From NCBI GenBank assembly GCA_943912255.1, contig CALTTP010000011.1, positions 1 to 40,520 of the forward strand: 40,520 nucleotides of DNA, written 5' to 3'. The notes beneath the pieces are model-generated. The model searched no databases. It worked only from the letters and a program-made list of their open reading frames with translations, and was not told the DNA's origin. This DNA is from an uncultured Peptoniphilaceae bacterium (GTDB taxonomy: Bacteria; Bacillota; Clostridia; Tissierellales; Peptoniphilaceae). Position 1 is the first letter of the stretch. Every line of letters begins with the position of its first letter. The position numbers and the translations under genes were made by a program. Shown here piece by piece: positions 1 to 7,747 of the stretch.

Positions 1-34
1 AATACAAGATAATTTAGAAATTTGATTTAAATGA

Positions 35-55
35 GCCCAGATAGCTCAGTCGGTA
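35..55 (+). pseudogene. 5' fragment of tRNA-Phe (first 21 nt)
   Basis: These 21 nt are identical to nucleotides 1-21 of the complete tRNA-Phe at 201-276: acceptor 5' strand, GCTC D-stem strand and D loop up to GGTA. The identity extends upstream to the window edge (positions 1-55 equal 167-221). The tRNA sequence stops after A21 and continues directly into the 86-nt repeat, so this cannot be a functional tRNA. It arises from a duplication of at least 55 bp. Confidence 0.85.
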
Positions 56-141
56 TAAGTAAGTGGCCGATTTTCCACAGGAAATCGAGGCAATGACTTA
101 GTCTCTGCGTCAGCTTTCCAAGAAGCAGAAAAAGAATGAGC
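56..141 (+). repeat. 86-nt structured repeat, copy 1
   Basis: First of three gap-free 86-nt copies (others at 428-513 and 595-680). The predicted fold has TAAGT (nt 1-5) pairing with ACTTA (41-45), GCC (11-13) with GGC (34-36), and a GATTTY/GAAATC hairpin (14-19 with 26-31). A second hairpin is CTGC (50-53) with GCAG (70-73). In this copy nt 19 is T and forms a wobble with G26, keeping the stem. The copy ends in GAGC, the same four bases that close a tRNA D stem. I do not recognise the family. Confidence 0.75.
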
Positions 142-200
142 TTGTTGGATAAAATAATGAGTAAATAATACAAGATAATTTAGAAATTTGATTTAAATGA

Positions 201-276
<76 letters not shown>

Positions 277-427
277 AGATATTTACTTAATGACTAAAAA
301 GTAGTATAATTTTATTGTTAACATGGATTTTAAAAAGTTTTAATAGACCCGCGATGTAACTTGTATAGAAAAAATTTATATAATTACTTTCTCACTTCTC
401 ACATCTCATCTCTAACTTCTCAATATA
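277..427. other. Spacer between tRNA-Phe and repeat copy 2
   Basis: No open reading frame and no terminator hairpin with a U tract was seen directly after tRNA-Phe. A TATAAT at 305-310 could be a -10 box, without a convincing -35. The last 40 nt are pyrimidine-rich with repeated CTTCTCA/CATCTC motifs. Nothing here can be assigned a function. Confidence 0.4.
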
Positions 428-513
428 TAAGTAAGTGGCCGATTTCCCACAGGAAATCATGGCAATGACTTAGTCTCTGCGTCAGTTTTACAAGAAGCAG
501 AAAAACGATGAGC
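428..513 (+). repeat. 86-nt structured repeat, copy 2
   Basis: Same length and fold as copies 1 and 3. The hairpin here is GATTTC/GAAATC with C20-G25 extending it. Unlike the other copies it is not preceded by a tRNA fragment, which shows that the repeat is a unit of its own beginning at TAAGTAAGTGG. The tail after the final GAGC (gaataatgagaacgaagt and on to about 545) resembles the tail after copy 3. Confidence 0.75.
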
Positions 514-573
514 TAAGAGTGAATAATGAGAACGAAGTTAATATCAAAAAAAAGAAAAACAAAATAATAATAT

Positions 574-594
574 GACTCATTAGCTCAGCTGGTA
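574..594 (+). pseudogene. 5' fragment of tRNA-Lys (first 21 nt)
   Basis: These 21 nt match nucleotides 1-21 of the complete tRNA-Lys at 742-817 and end at exactly the same tRNA position (A21, after GGTA) as the tRNA-Phe fragment at 35-55. The 86-nt repeat follows with no gap. The flanking AT-rich leader also partly resembles the leader of the intact gene. Confidence 0.85.
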
Positions 595-680
595 TAAGTA
601 AGTGGCCAATTTCTCACAGGAAATTGTGGCAATGACTTAGTCTCTGCGTCAGCTTTCCAAGAAGCAGAAAAAAGATGAGC
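595..680 (+). repeat. 86-nt structured repeat, copy 3
   Basis: Third copy. Its central hairpin is AATTTC/GAAATT. Relative to copies 1 and 2, position 14 changed G to A and its partner at 31 changed C to T, a compensatory pair that keeps the stem. C20 changed to T and still wobbles with G25. The copy again ends GATGAGC. Confidence 0.75.
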
Positions 681-741
681 CAAAAGCGAATAATTAGAAC
701 GAAGTGAATATCTTAAAAAATAATAATAAATTAATAAATAT

Positions 742-817
742 GACTCATTAGCTCAGCTGGTAGAGCACCTGACTCTTAATCAGGTTGTCCAGGGTTCGAA
801 TCCCTGATGGGTCACCA
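742..817 (+). tRNA. tRNA-Lys (CUU)
   Basis: Complete 76-nt cloverleaf: acceptor GACTCAT/ATGGGTC with one T-G pair, D stem GCTC/GAGC, anticodon stem CCTGA/TCAGG with loop CTCTTAA (anticodon CUU), T arm CAGGG-TTCGAAT-CCCTG, discriminator A and encoded CCA. A terminator follows at once, so this is the last gene of the tRNA group. Confidence 0.96.
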
Positions 818-823
818 AAGAAT

Positions 824-853
824 GCCTTGAAATTTAAACGTTTCAAGGCTTTT
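824..853 (+). terminator. Terminator after tRNA-Lys
   Basis: Perfect 9-bp stem GCCTTGAAA/TTTCAAGGC with an 8-nt loop, followed by TTTT. It lies 6 nt after the tRNA. Confidence 0.8.
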
Positions 854-885
854 AACATTCTGATTAAACATTTCTTTAATTGTAT

Positions 886-924
886 AAAACTCTGCACCTC
901 TTATATATATAGGCGCAGAGTTTT
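886..924 (-). terminator. Terminator of the His-rich lipoprotein gene
   Basis: Ten-base inverted repeat AAAACTCTGC/GCAGAGTTTT around an AT-rich loop, 25 nt past the stop codon of the minus-strand gene. The flanking A and T runs would let it work in both directions. Confidence 0.7.
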
Positions 925-949
925 AATTTAAAATCCTTCTTTTAATCTA

Positions 950-1627
950 TCAATCGCGAAAGTTTATTTCAAAGTCTACTATATTACCTATAGGATTATT
1001 TCCCTCATCTACTCCTTGGGGTAGTCTAAGGTTAATCTTGGTTTCTTTTTCGTAGCTACTATCTACAATGAATACTAAATTTCCTTGGTCCATGGCATTC
1101 CCATTAAATTCTCCACTTAGGGGATCGGATTTTTCTTGGTCTGCTTTATATTCTACATTATTGCTACTAAGGATTATGCTTTTATTAAAGTCGATTTTAT
1201 TTACACCTTGGGATTGATGTTCTATAAATAGGTTTAAGGTCACAAAATAGATTTCTTTTTCTCCATTAAATTTTTCTAAATTTTCTTGATTGATTTCTAA
1301 TTTACTAATTTGGGCTGCGTTTATTTTAAAATTAAAAGGGCCATTGCTCTTTGTTTCATCTAATTCATCTATACCTTTTATTATGGTTCGTTTTCCTATT
1401 TCAGTGTCTATTTCTTTTCCTGAGATATCGTGATGGTGGCCGTGCTCATGATCGTGTCCATGTTCGTGTTCATGGTTATGGTCGTGTTCGTGTTCATGGT
1501 GATGTTCAAGATCTTCTACTCTAGGCTTTTTATTATGTTCGTTTTTACTTGTAGATTTCATATTGCAACTAATCATTGAATTTATACAAATCAAGATTAC
1601 AAAAATAGATATTAATTTCTTTTTCAT
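950..1627 (-). CDS. His-rich, probably metal-binding lipoprotein
   Basis: The 225-residue product starts with a basic, hydrophobic signal peptide and a lipobox ending at Cys21 (SMISC), so it should be anchored to the outer face of the membrane. Residues 42-66 hold 15 His alternating with Glu, Asp and Gly, a likely Zn/Ni/Cu-binding or buffering stretch. The rest, from about residue 90 to the end, is soluble and looks like a DUF4352-type immunoglobulin-like domain, an assignment by general resemblance only. I chose the ATG at 1627 because GGAGGA lies just upstream; an in-frame TTG four codons earlier overlaps that site. The gene is divergent from the malic enzyme gene and has its own terminator. 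No metal transporter neighbours it, so the metal and role are open. Confidence 0.75.
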   Translation of the reverse strand: MKKKLISIFVILICINSMISCNMKSTSKNEHNKKPRVEDLEHHHEHEHDHNHEHEHGHDHEHGHHHDISGKEIDTEIGKRTIIKGIDELDETKSNGPFNFKINAAQISKLEINQENLEKFNGEKEIYFVTLNLFIEHQSQGVNKIDFNKSIILSSNNVEYKADQEKSDPLSGEFNGNAMDQGNLVFIVDSSYEKETKINLRLPQGVDEGNNPIGNIVDFEINFRD

Positions 1628-1726
1628 CTTTTCCTCCAATTTTATACTACCACTTATATTCTATCATTTATAGCGTTATAAGTGCTCAAAAATTGAAAAT
1701 TCTAAGGGAAAAAGCCTATTTGGTTA

Positions 1727-1735
1727 TGTTATAAT
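1727..1735 (+). promoter_or_regulatory. Extended -10 promoter of the malic enzyme gene
   Basis: TGTTATAAT is a consensus extended -10 (TGN-TATAAT). No good -35 is visible at 17 bp. It lies 93 nt before the start codon. Confidence 0.5.
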
Positions 1736-1827
1736 GATTTTAGTAGCTTAATTAAAGTGTTAAATTTAAATTGTACTAAGTGCTAATTATTGGATAGAAT
1801 AAAAATTTGTAATATTGGAGGAATTAG

Positions 1828-2994
1828 ATGAAAGATATTTACACACGTGCCTTGGAAGAGCATAAAAAATGGAAGGGAAAGATTACCATAGATCTAAATG
1901 CAAAGGTAGAGTCCAAGGAAGACCTTGGATTGGCATATACTCCAGGAGTTGCTCAACCTTGTAGAGAGATTGCCAAAGATAGAGAATTGGCCTATGAATA
2001 CACATGGAAGGGCAATGTAGTGGCGGTTATTTCTGATGGGACTGCAGTTTTAGGCCTAGGAGATATTGGTCCAGAAGCGGCGCTACCTGTTATGGAAGGA
2101 AAGGCTGTTCTATTTAAGAAGTTTGGTGGGGTCAATGCTGTGCCTGTAGTTTTAAATACTAAAGATACAGAAGAAATTATTCAAACTATAAAGAATATCG
2201 CCCCTACTTATGGGGGAATAAACCTAGAAGATATTTCTTCACCACGTTGTGTAGAAATTGAAAGAAGGTTGATTGATGAGCTGGATATTCCTGTGTTTCA
2301 CGATGACCAGCATGGAACTGCAATAGTAGTTACAGCAGGACTTATAAACGCTTTTAAACTTGCAAAAAAAGATCCTAAGGATGTGACTGTTATAGTTTCT
2401 GGAACTGGAGCTGCAGGATTTTCTATAATAAATATGATGGAAAGTCTTGGTGTGAAGAATATTTACGCTTTTAATAGAAGTGGTGTTCTTCGTAAGTCCA
2501 ATATGGATTCTTACAACTTTGTACAAAAGGAAATCGCTGAAGTAACCAATAATGATGATGAAGATTTGACTATGGAAGAAGCTATGAAAAAGGCAGATGT
2601 ATTTATTGGAGTTTCAGGACCAAATGTTATTAACTCTGAAATGGTGTCTACTATGAAAGAAAAGCCAATTATTTTTGCCATGGCAAATCCTGAACCGGAA
2701 ATAAGCTATGAAGATGCTATAAAAGGGGGAGCTTTTGTAGCAGGAACTGGTAGATCGGATTTTCCAAATCAAGTTAATAATGTGTTAGCATTCCCTGGAT
2801 TATTTAAAGGAGCTTTAAAATCAAGGGCAACTAAGATTACTGACGAGATGAAGATGGCTGCTGCTATTGGTATCGCCAATTTAATTGATGAAAAGGACTT
2901 AAAGCCAGACTTTGTTATACCTTCAGTTTTTGATGAGAGAGTTTCAGACTCTGTAGCAAACGAAGTTATGAGAGTTGCAAAGGAAACTGAATAA
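1828..2994 (+). CDS. NAD(P)-dependent malic enzyme
   Basis: This cytosolic 388-residue enzyme should oxidatively decarboxylate malate to pyruvate, giving NADH or NADPH. It is the short bacterial form with no phosphotransacetylase extension. The N-terminal malic domain shows YTPGVAQPC near residue 37, GKAVLFKKFGG, and the metal-site region HDDQHGTA. The NAD-binding domain has GTGAAGFS near residue 191 and the late motifs AMANPEPE and GRSDFPNQVNN. The start is supported by GGAGGA 6 nt upstream. The AI-2E family gene begins 8 nt after the stop, so the two are probably cotranscribed. Cofactor choice cannot be read with confidence. Confidence 0.93.
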   Translation: MKDIYTRALEEHKKWKGKITIDLNAKVESKEDLGLAYTPGVAQPCREIAKDRELAYEYTWKGNVVAVISDGTAVLGLGDIGPEAALPVMEGKAVLFKKFGGVNAVPVVLNTKDTEEIIQTIKNIAPTYGGINLEDISSPRCVEIERRLIDELDIPVFHDDQHGTAIVVTAGLINAFKLAKKDPKDVTVIVSGTGAAGFSIINMMESLGVKNIYAFNRSGVLRKSNMDSYNFVQKEIAEVTNNDDEDLTMEEAMKKADVFIGVSGPNVINSEMVSTMKEKPIIFAMANPEPEISYEDAIKGGAFVAGTGRSDFPNQVNNVLAFPGLFKGALKSRATKITDEMKMAAAIGIANLIDEKDLKPDFVIPSVFDERVSDSVANEVMRVAKETE

Positions 2995-3002
2995 GAGGTT
3001 TT

Positions 3003-4202
3003 ATGAAGATAAATTTTAATAAAGAAGATAATACCAAGTTTTTTTACAGATTGGTTTTAGTTATTGTATCAATTCTATTTTTCTTTATGGTGTATAGATT
3101 TGATGGGTTTAAAAAAGGTATAGGTGGATTTTTCTCTGTTATTTCTCCAATAATCTTTGGGGGTGTTCTAGCTTATTTATTGAATATTCCATTGAGCTTT
3201 TTAGAGGAGCAATTAGCAAAGATAAAATTTTACAAAAAGTTAGATTTTAAGAAGAAGAGGGTAATTTCTTTAGCCTTGACTTATATCTTGGTTTTGGTAT
3301 TTATAATCCTATTTTTTAGTTTACTAATACCTCAACTGATTAAGTCCATCTCTACTTTAAGTGATATGATAAGTAACTATTTACAGGATAATCAGTTTGA
3401 AAATTGGGGACAGTTTTTCAATAAATATGGAGTTAGCCCACAGATTTCTGATTTTTTAACAGATAGAATAGCAAAGCTAATAGAGTATTTAAAGGGGCTT
3501 TTGTCAAAAATGGCACCGGTTCTTACAGCTTTTGCTCAAGGTGTGGTTTCAACAACTGTTACAGTAATGATTGGGCTTTTTGTTTCTCTGTACATCTTAA
3601 ATGACAAGGAACATTTTTCTGCCATAGCTAAGAAGACTACCTATGCCATTTTTCCAACTAAAGTTGCAACTAAGCTTATTAAAATCATTAAGGACATAGG
3701 GGTTACTGTAAAATATTATCTATCTGGAAATTTAATTGCATCCATAATCCTAGGAGTTGAAGTTTCAGTGGTATTATTTTTCCTTGGAGTTGAAGGAGTT
3801 ATAACCATGGGTGTGATTTTAATCATTACCAATATGATTCCTTTTATAGGTCCTTGGATGGGTAGTGTCCCTGTATTTATGATGATAGCTGTTCAAGATA
3901 TAAAGACTGCCTTTATTTTTATAGCGTTGATTGTCTTGGCTCAACAGATTGATGAAAATATTGTCAAACCTAGGATTCAATCAGAACAGATGGGGATTAA
4001 TTCATTTTGGATAATTTTAGCAATTATCATAGGAGGCTCTCTATTTGGAGTAATGGGAATGATTATAGGTGTTCCTATCTTTGCAGTACTATACAAACTA
4101 TTTAAGGAATTGATAGAGTATGTGCTAAATAGGAAGAATTTGCCTACAAATTCAGGAGCATATCTTAATAAAAAAGAGATTTTAAAGGAAGAAGGAAAAT
4201 AA
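3003..4202 (+). CDS. AI-2E family (PF01594) membrane transporter
   Basis: The 399-residue integral membrane protein has about seven or eight hydrophobic segments: a pair near residues 15-60, one near 85-115, and a C-terminal cluster from about 175 to 365. A polar loop lies between about 115 and 175. The pattern and the conserved C-terminal stretch (MIPFIGPWMGSVP, later GVMGMIIGVPIFAV) match the AI-2 exporter-like family. Members have been linked to autoinducer export, Na+/H+ antiport or simply left unassigned, so the substrate here is unknown. It lies 8 nt downstream of the malic enzyme gene. Confidence 0.88.
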   Translation: MKINFNKEDNTKFFYRLVLVIVSILFFFMVYRFDGFKKGIGGFFSVISPIIFGGVLAYLLNIPLSFLEEQLAKIKFYKKLDFKKKRVISLALTYILVLVFIILFFSLLIPQLIKSISTLSDMISNYLQDNQFENWGQFFNKYGVSPQISDFLTDRIAKLIEYLKGLLSKMAPVLTAFAQGVVSTTVTVMIGLFVSLYILNDKEHFSAIAKKTTYAIFPTKVATKLIKIIKDIGVTVKYYLSGNLIASIILGVEVSVVLFFLGVEGVITMGVILIITNMIPFIGPWMGSVPVFMMIAVQDIKTAFIFIALIVLAQQIDENIVKPRIQSEQMGINSFWIILAIIIGGSLFGVMGMIIGVPIFAVLYKLFKELIEYVLNRKNLPTNSGAYLNKKEILKEEGK

Positions 4203-4210
4203 AAAAATAG

Positions 4211-4240
4211 GCCGGTATGATTTTTAATCATATCGGCTTA
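4211..4240 (+). terminator. Probable terminator after the AI-2E family gene
   Basis: An 11-bp stem GCCGGTATGAT/ATCATATCGGC with one G-T pair and a 5-nt loop begins 8 nt past the stop. The U tract is weak (TT), so termination may be partial. Confidence 0.5.
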
Positions 4241-4331
4241 AAGGTATTTACTATGTTTTAAAGGGCAGAGTTATGCCGTTTCTTTCTGTAAAAAGATTAA
4301 ATTAAGTTTTTCACAAAAGAAATGGTTTTCA

Positions 4332-4340
4332 TGGTATAAT
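4332..4340 (+). promoter_or_regulatory. Extended -10 promoter of the EF-G-like gene
   Basis: TGGTATAAT, a consensus extended -10, lies 32 nt before the start codon. The -35 region (around 4312-4317) is poor. Confidence 0.55.
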
Positions 4341-4371
4341 CATAATAAGGCAAAATACATAGGAGGTAAAA

Positions 4372-6432
4372 ATGAAAACATATACGACAGAACAGATAAG
4401 AAATTTATGTTTAGTAGGCCATAGTGGCGTAGGTAAAACCAGTCTTGTGGAAGTGATGTTAAACTTAACTGGTGTGACTAAACGTATAGGTAAGATTGAT
4501 GATGGTAACACCGTATCGGATTTCTCCAAGGAAGAAATTAAAAGAGGATCTTCTATTAACACTTCAGTTATTCCAATTGAGTGGGATAATCATAAGGTTA
4601 ATTTAATAGATGCTCCAGGATATTTCGACTTTAAAAACGAAGTGTATTCAGCCTTAAGAGCTTCTGAAGCGGCTCTAGTGGTAATTGACTCTTCCAATGG
4701 TATAGAAGTGGGAACAGAGAAGTTCTTAAACTATACAAAGGAAATTCAACTACCAAGGATTATTTTTGTTAATAAGATGGAGAAAGAAAATGCAAATCTT
4801 AATAAAATCGTCTCCGATCTTCATATAAATTATGATAAGAAAGTTATTCCTTTTACTTTGACCATTGGTGAAGGGGAAGATTTTGTTGGACTTATAGATG
4901 TACTAAATAAAAAGGCCTATGAATACGATGGATTCACTAGAAAGGAAATCCCAATTCCTGAAAATAGAGTAGATGAAGTTGAAGTGGTTTATGGTGAAAT
5001 TGTAGAGATTGTAGCTGAATCCGACGAAGAACTTATGAATAAGTACTTTGAAGGCGAATCCTTTAACCATGAGGAGTTAATGGAAGGAATAACCAGTGCG
5101 TTACTTGATGGTTCAGCCGTTCCACTTGTTGCAGGTTCTTCTGATACTGGAGCTGGAATCGATATTCTACTAGACACCATTGTTCAATACATGCCTGCAC
5201 CATCTGATGAAAGGGCCAAGTATGGATTTAGACTAGAAGATGGAAAATATAGGGGAGTTCATCTTGATGAGCCTCTTTCTGCTGTGGTTTTCAAAACCAT
5301 AGTGGATCCATTTGTTGGAAAAATCTCTATTTTTAAAGTGGTTTCTGGAAAGATGACCAAGGATTCAGAGATTTACAATGTAAATAAAGATAAAAACGAA
5401 AAAATAGGTAACCTTTTCTTCTTAAGAGGTAAAGAACAAATAGAGACCAATGAAGTAGTAGCCGGGGATATCGGTGCAATCTCAAAGCTTACTGTAACTC
5501 AAACAGGGGATACTCTAGCATTGAAGTCTAATCCTATTCAATACAAGGCACTGAAGGTTCCTAAAGCTTCCTACTATATAGCTATTGAGCCTCTATCTAA
5601 AGGAGATGAGGATAAGATATCCAATGCCCTTTCTAAATTGCAAGAAGAAGATCCAAGTCTAGTGGTAGACAGAAATCAAGAAACCAAGCAATTGATTCTT
5701 GGAGGCCAGGGAAATGTTCAATTACAGATTATTTTAAATAGATTAAAAGACGAGTTTGGTGTGGAAACCAAAATTATTCCTTTGAGAATTGCCTATAGAG
5801 AAACAATAAAAGGCAAGTCCGATGTACAGGGTAAACATAAAAAACAATCTGGTGGAGCAGGACAATATGGTGATGTATTTATAAGGTTTGAACCAAGTGA
5901 AGAGGAATTTGTCTTTGAAGAAGAAGTTTTTGGTGGCGCTGTTCCAAAGAACTATTTTCCTGCAGTTGAAAAGGGTCTAATAGAATCCTTGAAAAAAGGA
6001 CCTTTGGCAGGTTATCCTGTGGTTAATTTAAAAGCCGTTCTCTATGATGGGTCATATCATCCTGTAGACTCCAATGAAATGGCCTTTAAATTGGCAGCTC
6101 AACTAGCCTTTAGAAAGGGAATAAAGGAAGCTAGTCCTGTGCTTTTAGAGCCGATTATGAAAGTTGTTATAACTATTCCTGAAGAGTACATGGGGGATGT
6201 TATGGGGGATATGAATAAGAGAAGAGGTAGAATACTTGGAATGGATTCCCAAGAGGATGGAACTCAAGTTGTAACGGCAGAAGCTCCCCATGCTGAGCTT
6301 TTTGAATACTCCATAGATTTAAGATCCATGACTCAAGCACGAGGAGATTTTGAAATGGAATTTATTCGATATGAGGAAGTTCCTGCAAATGTTGCAGAAA
6401 AGATAATAGAAGAAGCACTAGCTGAAGATTAA
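4372..6432 (+). CDS. EF-G-like translational GTPase (EF-G2 type)
   Basis: The 686-residue product has the full EF-G domain set: GTPase, OB-like domain II, and the C-terminal domains III-V ending in an EF-G IV/V region (KKQSGGAGQYGDV, MKVVITIPEEYMGDV). The P-loop is GHSGVGKT rather than the AHIDAGKT of true EF-G. Switch I reads RGSSINTS instead of RGITI, G3 is DAPGYFDF, and G4 is NKME. These changes fit the EF-G-like paralogue group, whose role is less clear than translocation by the main EF-G. The gene stands alone between its own promoter and a strong terminator, not in a str operon. AGGAGG supports the start. Confidence 0.88.
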   Translation: MKTYTTEQIRNLCLVGHSGVGKTSLVEVMLNLTGVTKRIGKIDDGNTVSDFSKEEIKRGSSINTSVIPIEWDNHKVNLIDAPGYFDFKNEVYSALRASEAALVVIDSSNGIEVGTEKFLNYTKEIQLPRIIFVNKMEKENANLNKIVSDLHINYDKKVIPFTLTIGEGEDFVGLIDVLNKKAYEYDGFTRKEIPIPENRVDEVEVVYGEIVEIVAESDEELMNKYFEGESFNHEELMEGITSALLDGSAVPLVAGSSDTGAGIDILLDTIVQYMPAPSDERAKYGFRLEDGKYRGVHLDEPLSAVVFKTIVDPFVGKISIFKVVSGKMTKDSEIYNVNKDKNEKIGNLFFLRGKEQIETNEVVAGDIGAISKLTVTQTGDTLALKSNPIQYKALKVPKASYYIAIEPLSKGDEDKISNALSKLQEEDPSLVVDRNQETKQLILGGQGNVQLQIILNRLKDEFGVETKIIPLRIAYRETIKGKSDVQGKHKKQSGGAGQYGDVFIRFEPSEEEFVFEEEVFGGAVPKNYFPAVEKGLIESLKKGPLAGYPVVNLKAVLYDGSYHPVDSNEMAFKLAAQLAFRKGIKEASPVLLEPIMKVVITIPEEYMGDVMGDMNKRRGRILGMDSQEDGTQVVTAEAPHAELFEYSIDLRSMTQARGDFEMEFIRYEEVPANVAEKIIEEALAED

Positions 6433-6439
6433 AATAGTA

Positions 6440-6467
6440 GGGCATCGAAAGATGCTCTTCTTTTTTA
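6440..6467 (+). terminator. Terminator after the EF-G-like gene
   Basis: A 7-bp stem GGGCATC/GATGCTC with a GAAA tetraloop is followed by a T-rich run (TTCTTTTTT). Confidence 0.88.
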
Positions 6468-6541
6468 ATTTAGATAAATTTTTATATAACTGGGTATAAT
6501 ATTTAAAGAGGGATTTTAAGACTTTGACTATGAAAATAATA

Positions 6542-6569
6542 TTGAAAATTCCTATCATTATGGTATAAT
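6542..6569 (+). promoter_or_regulatory. SigA promoter of the ctsR operon
   Basis: TTGAAA, 16-bp spacer, TATAAT, with TGG just before the -10 (extended -10). Confidence 0.78.
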
Positions 6570-6578
6570 AAAAGTACG

Positions 6579-6601
6579 GATAGCAAGGACTATCTTTTTT
6601 T
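6579..6601 (+). terminator. Possible attenuator in the ctsR leader
   Basis: A short stem GATAG/CTATC with a 6-nt loop and a run of seven T lies between promoter and CtsR operator. The stem is only 5 bp, so function is uncertain. Confidence 0.35.
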
Positions 6602-6611
6602 AGAGGAATTA

Positions 6612-6628
6612 GGTCAAAGAAAGTCAAA
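6612..6628 (+). promoter_or_regulatory. CtsR operator
   Basis: GGTCAAA-GAA-AGTCAAA matches the CtsR heptad direct repeat RGTCAAANANRGTCAAA exactly. It sits downstream of the -10 and 15 nt before ctsR, so bound CtsR would block transcription of its own operon. Confidence 0.9.
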
Positions 6629-6643
6629 GTAAGAGGTGATGAG

Positions 6644-7105
6644 ATGGCAGGGCTAAGCAATTCGATTGAAAGGTTTATAAAAAGTATGTTAGAGTCTACT
6701 GAAGATGGAATTGTTGAAATCGGCAGAAATGACTTGGCAAATCAATTCAATTGTGCTCCTTCCCAAATAAACTATGTTTTAACTACAAGGTTTACACCTT
6801 ACAAAGGATATTATATAGAGAGTAGACGTGGAGGAAGCGGGTATATAAAGATTACAAAGCTAACATTCAGTGAAGTTGGCTTTATTGATGAACTAATTAA
6901 TGAAGTGATTGGCACGAGTATTACAAAGGACAAAGCCAATAGTATTGTAAGAAGTTTATATGAAGAAGATGTTTTAACGAAACGAGAAGGGCAGTTAATA
7001 GTTCATGCGCTAGAGGATACGGCTTTAACTAATGTGAATAACGATATAAGAAATATCGTTCGGGCTGATTTACTTCGCAATATGCTCTTAGCTTTTCTTA
7101 GATAG
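6644..7105 (+). CDS. ctsR: CtsR, class III stress gene repressor
   Basis: CtsR binds heptad repeats and represses clp genes until heat or protein-damage stress. The 153-residue product has the usual family length. It carries the N-terminal winged helix region (NQFNCAPSQINYVLTTRF) followed by the conserved DNA-contact wing ESRRGGSGYIKI near residues 60-71, and the C-terminal dimerisation domain. It opens the operon ctsR-mcsA-clpC, with 11 nt to mcsA. A consensus operator lies just upstream, so autoregulation is very likely. GAGGTGA supports the ATG at 6644. Confidence 0.95.
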   Translation: MAGLSNSIERFIKSMLESTEDGIVEIGRNDLANQFNCAPSQINYVLTTRFTPYKGYYIESRRGGSGYIKITKLTFSEVGFIDELINEVIGTSITKDKANSIVRSLYEEDVLTKREGQLIVHALEDTALTNVNNDIRNIVRADLLRNMLLAFLR

Positions 7106-7116
7106 GAGGAAAAAAC

Positions 7117-7728
7117 ATGAAATGTGATAGATGTAATCAAGAGTCAAATTTTGAGATTCATTTTTATGATGGAGAAAAACATAGGGTAGTGAATCTGTGC
7201 AAAGATTGTTACTCTAAATATGTCACTGAACTTTTTCCGGGAGCAAAGGAAGAATTTGATTTAAGTAAGTTAACTGAATTTTTAGATAGTGAGAAAGCCC
7301 AAACTATAAAGGACTTACTATCTGAAGCTTTAAATATAAAGATTAATTTTGATATTGTAGGTTCAACTCAAGATGAAAGAGAAAACTATGATATAGGTTC
7401 AAGAGATGACAAGGATCGTTGTCCAAACTGCCATAAGTCTCTAGATGATATCTTGGCAGATGGAAAACTTGGATGTTCTGAATGTTTTACTACATTTAAG
7501 AATAGATTGGGCAAGGATTTTTTAGAGAATATGTATAATAATTCCGCTGCAAAAGGAGAAGAATCTAAGACAGTTGAGGAAAAACCTGAAATCAAGATTT
7601 TGATTAATAAGATTGAGAAAAAAGAAGAGGCTTTGAAAAATTCCATCGTCGAAGAGGACTTTGAAGAAGCCGCTGTTATAAGGGATGAAATAAATAGACT
7701 TAAAACCGACTTAGAAAAATTGAAATAG
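7117..7728 (+). CDS. mcsA: McsA, zinc-finger protein of the Clp stress operon
   Basis: The 203-residue protein has four CXXC pairs: CDRC at 3-6, CKDC near 29, CPNC near 105 and CSEC near 125. These are zinc sites typical of McsA. A UvrB/UvrC motif (EEDFEEAAVIRDEINRLK) lies at the C-terminus. In Bacillus, McsA activates the arginine kinase McsB and modulates CtsR and ClpC. Here clpC follows after only 19 nt and there is no mcsB between them. McsA may therefore act as an adaptor or redox/metal sensor on its own, or mcsB may lie elsewhere. Confidence 0.9.
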   Translation: MKCDRCNQESNFEIHFYDGEKHRVVNLCKDCYSKYVTELFPGAKEEFDLSKLTEFLDSEKAQTIKDLLSEALNIKINFDIVGSTQDERENYDIGSRDDKDRCPNCHKSLDDILADGKLGCSECFTTFKNRLGKDFLENMYNNSAAKGEESKTVEEKPEIKILINKIEKKEEALKNSIVEEDFEEAAVIRDEINRLKTDLEKLK

Positions 7729-7747
7729 TTGGTGGAAAGGAGCAAAT

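Noticed and set aside
35..141. Intron in a tRNA gene
   Set aside because: After the element the tRNA does not resume; a separate complete tRNA follows, so splicing is not needed or possible.
950..1627. Zinc ABC binding protein (ZnuA) on the basis of the His-rich stretch
   Set aside because: The fold motifs of ZnuA are absent, the protein is too short, and no permease or ATPase is adjacent.
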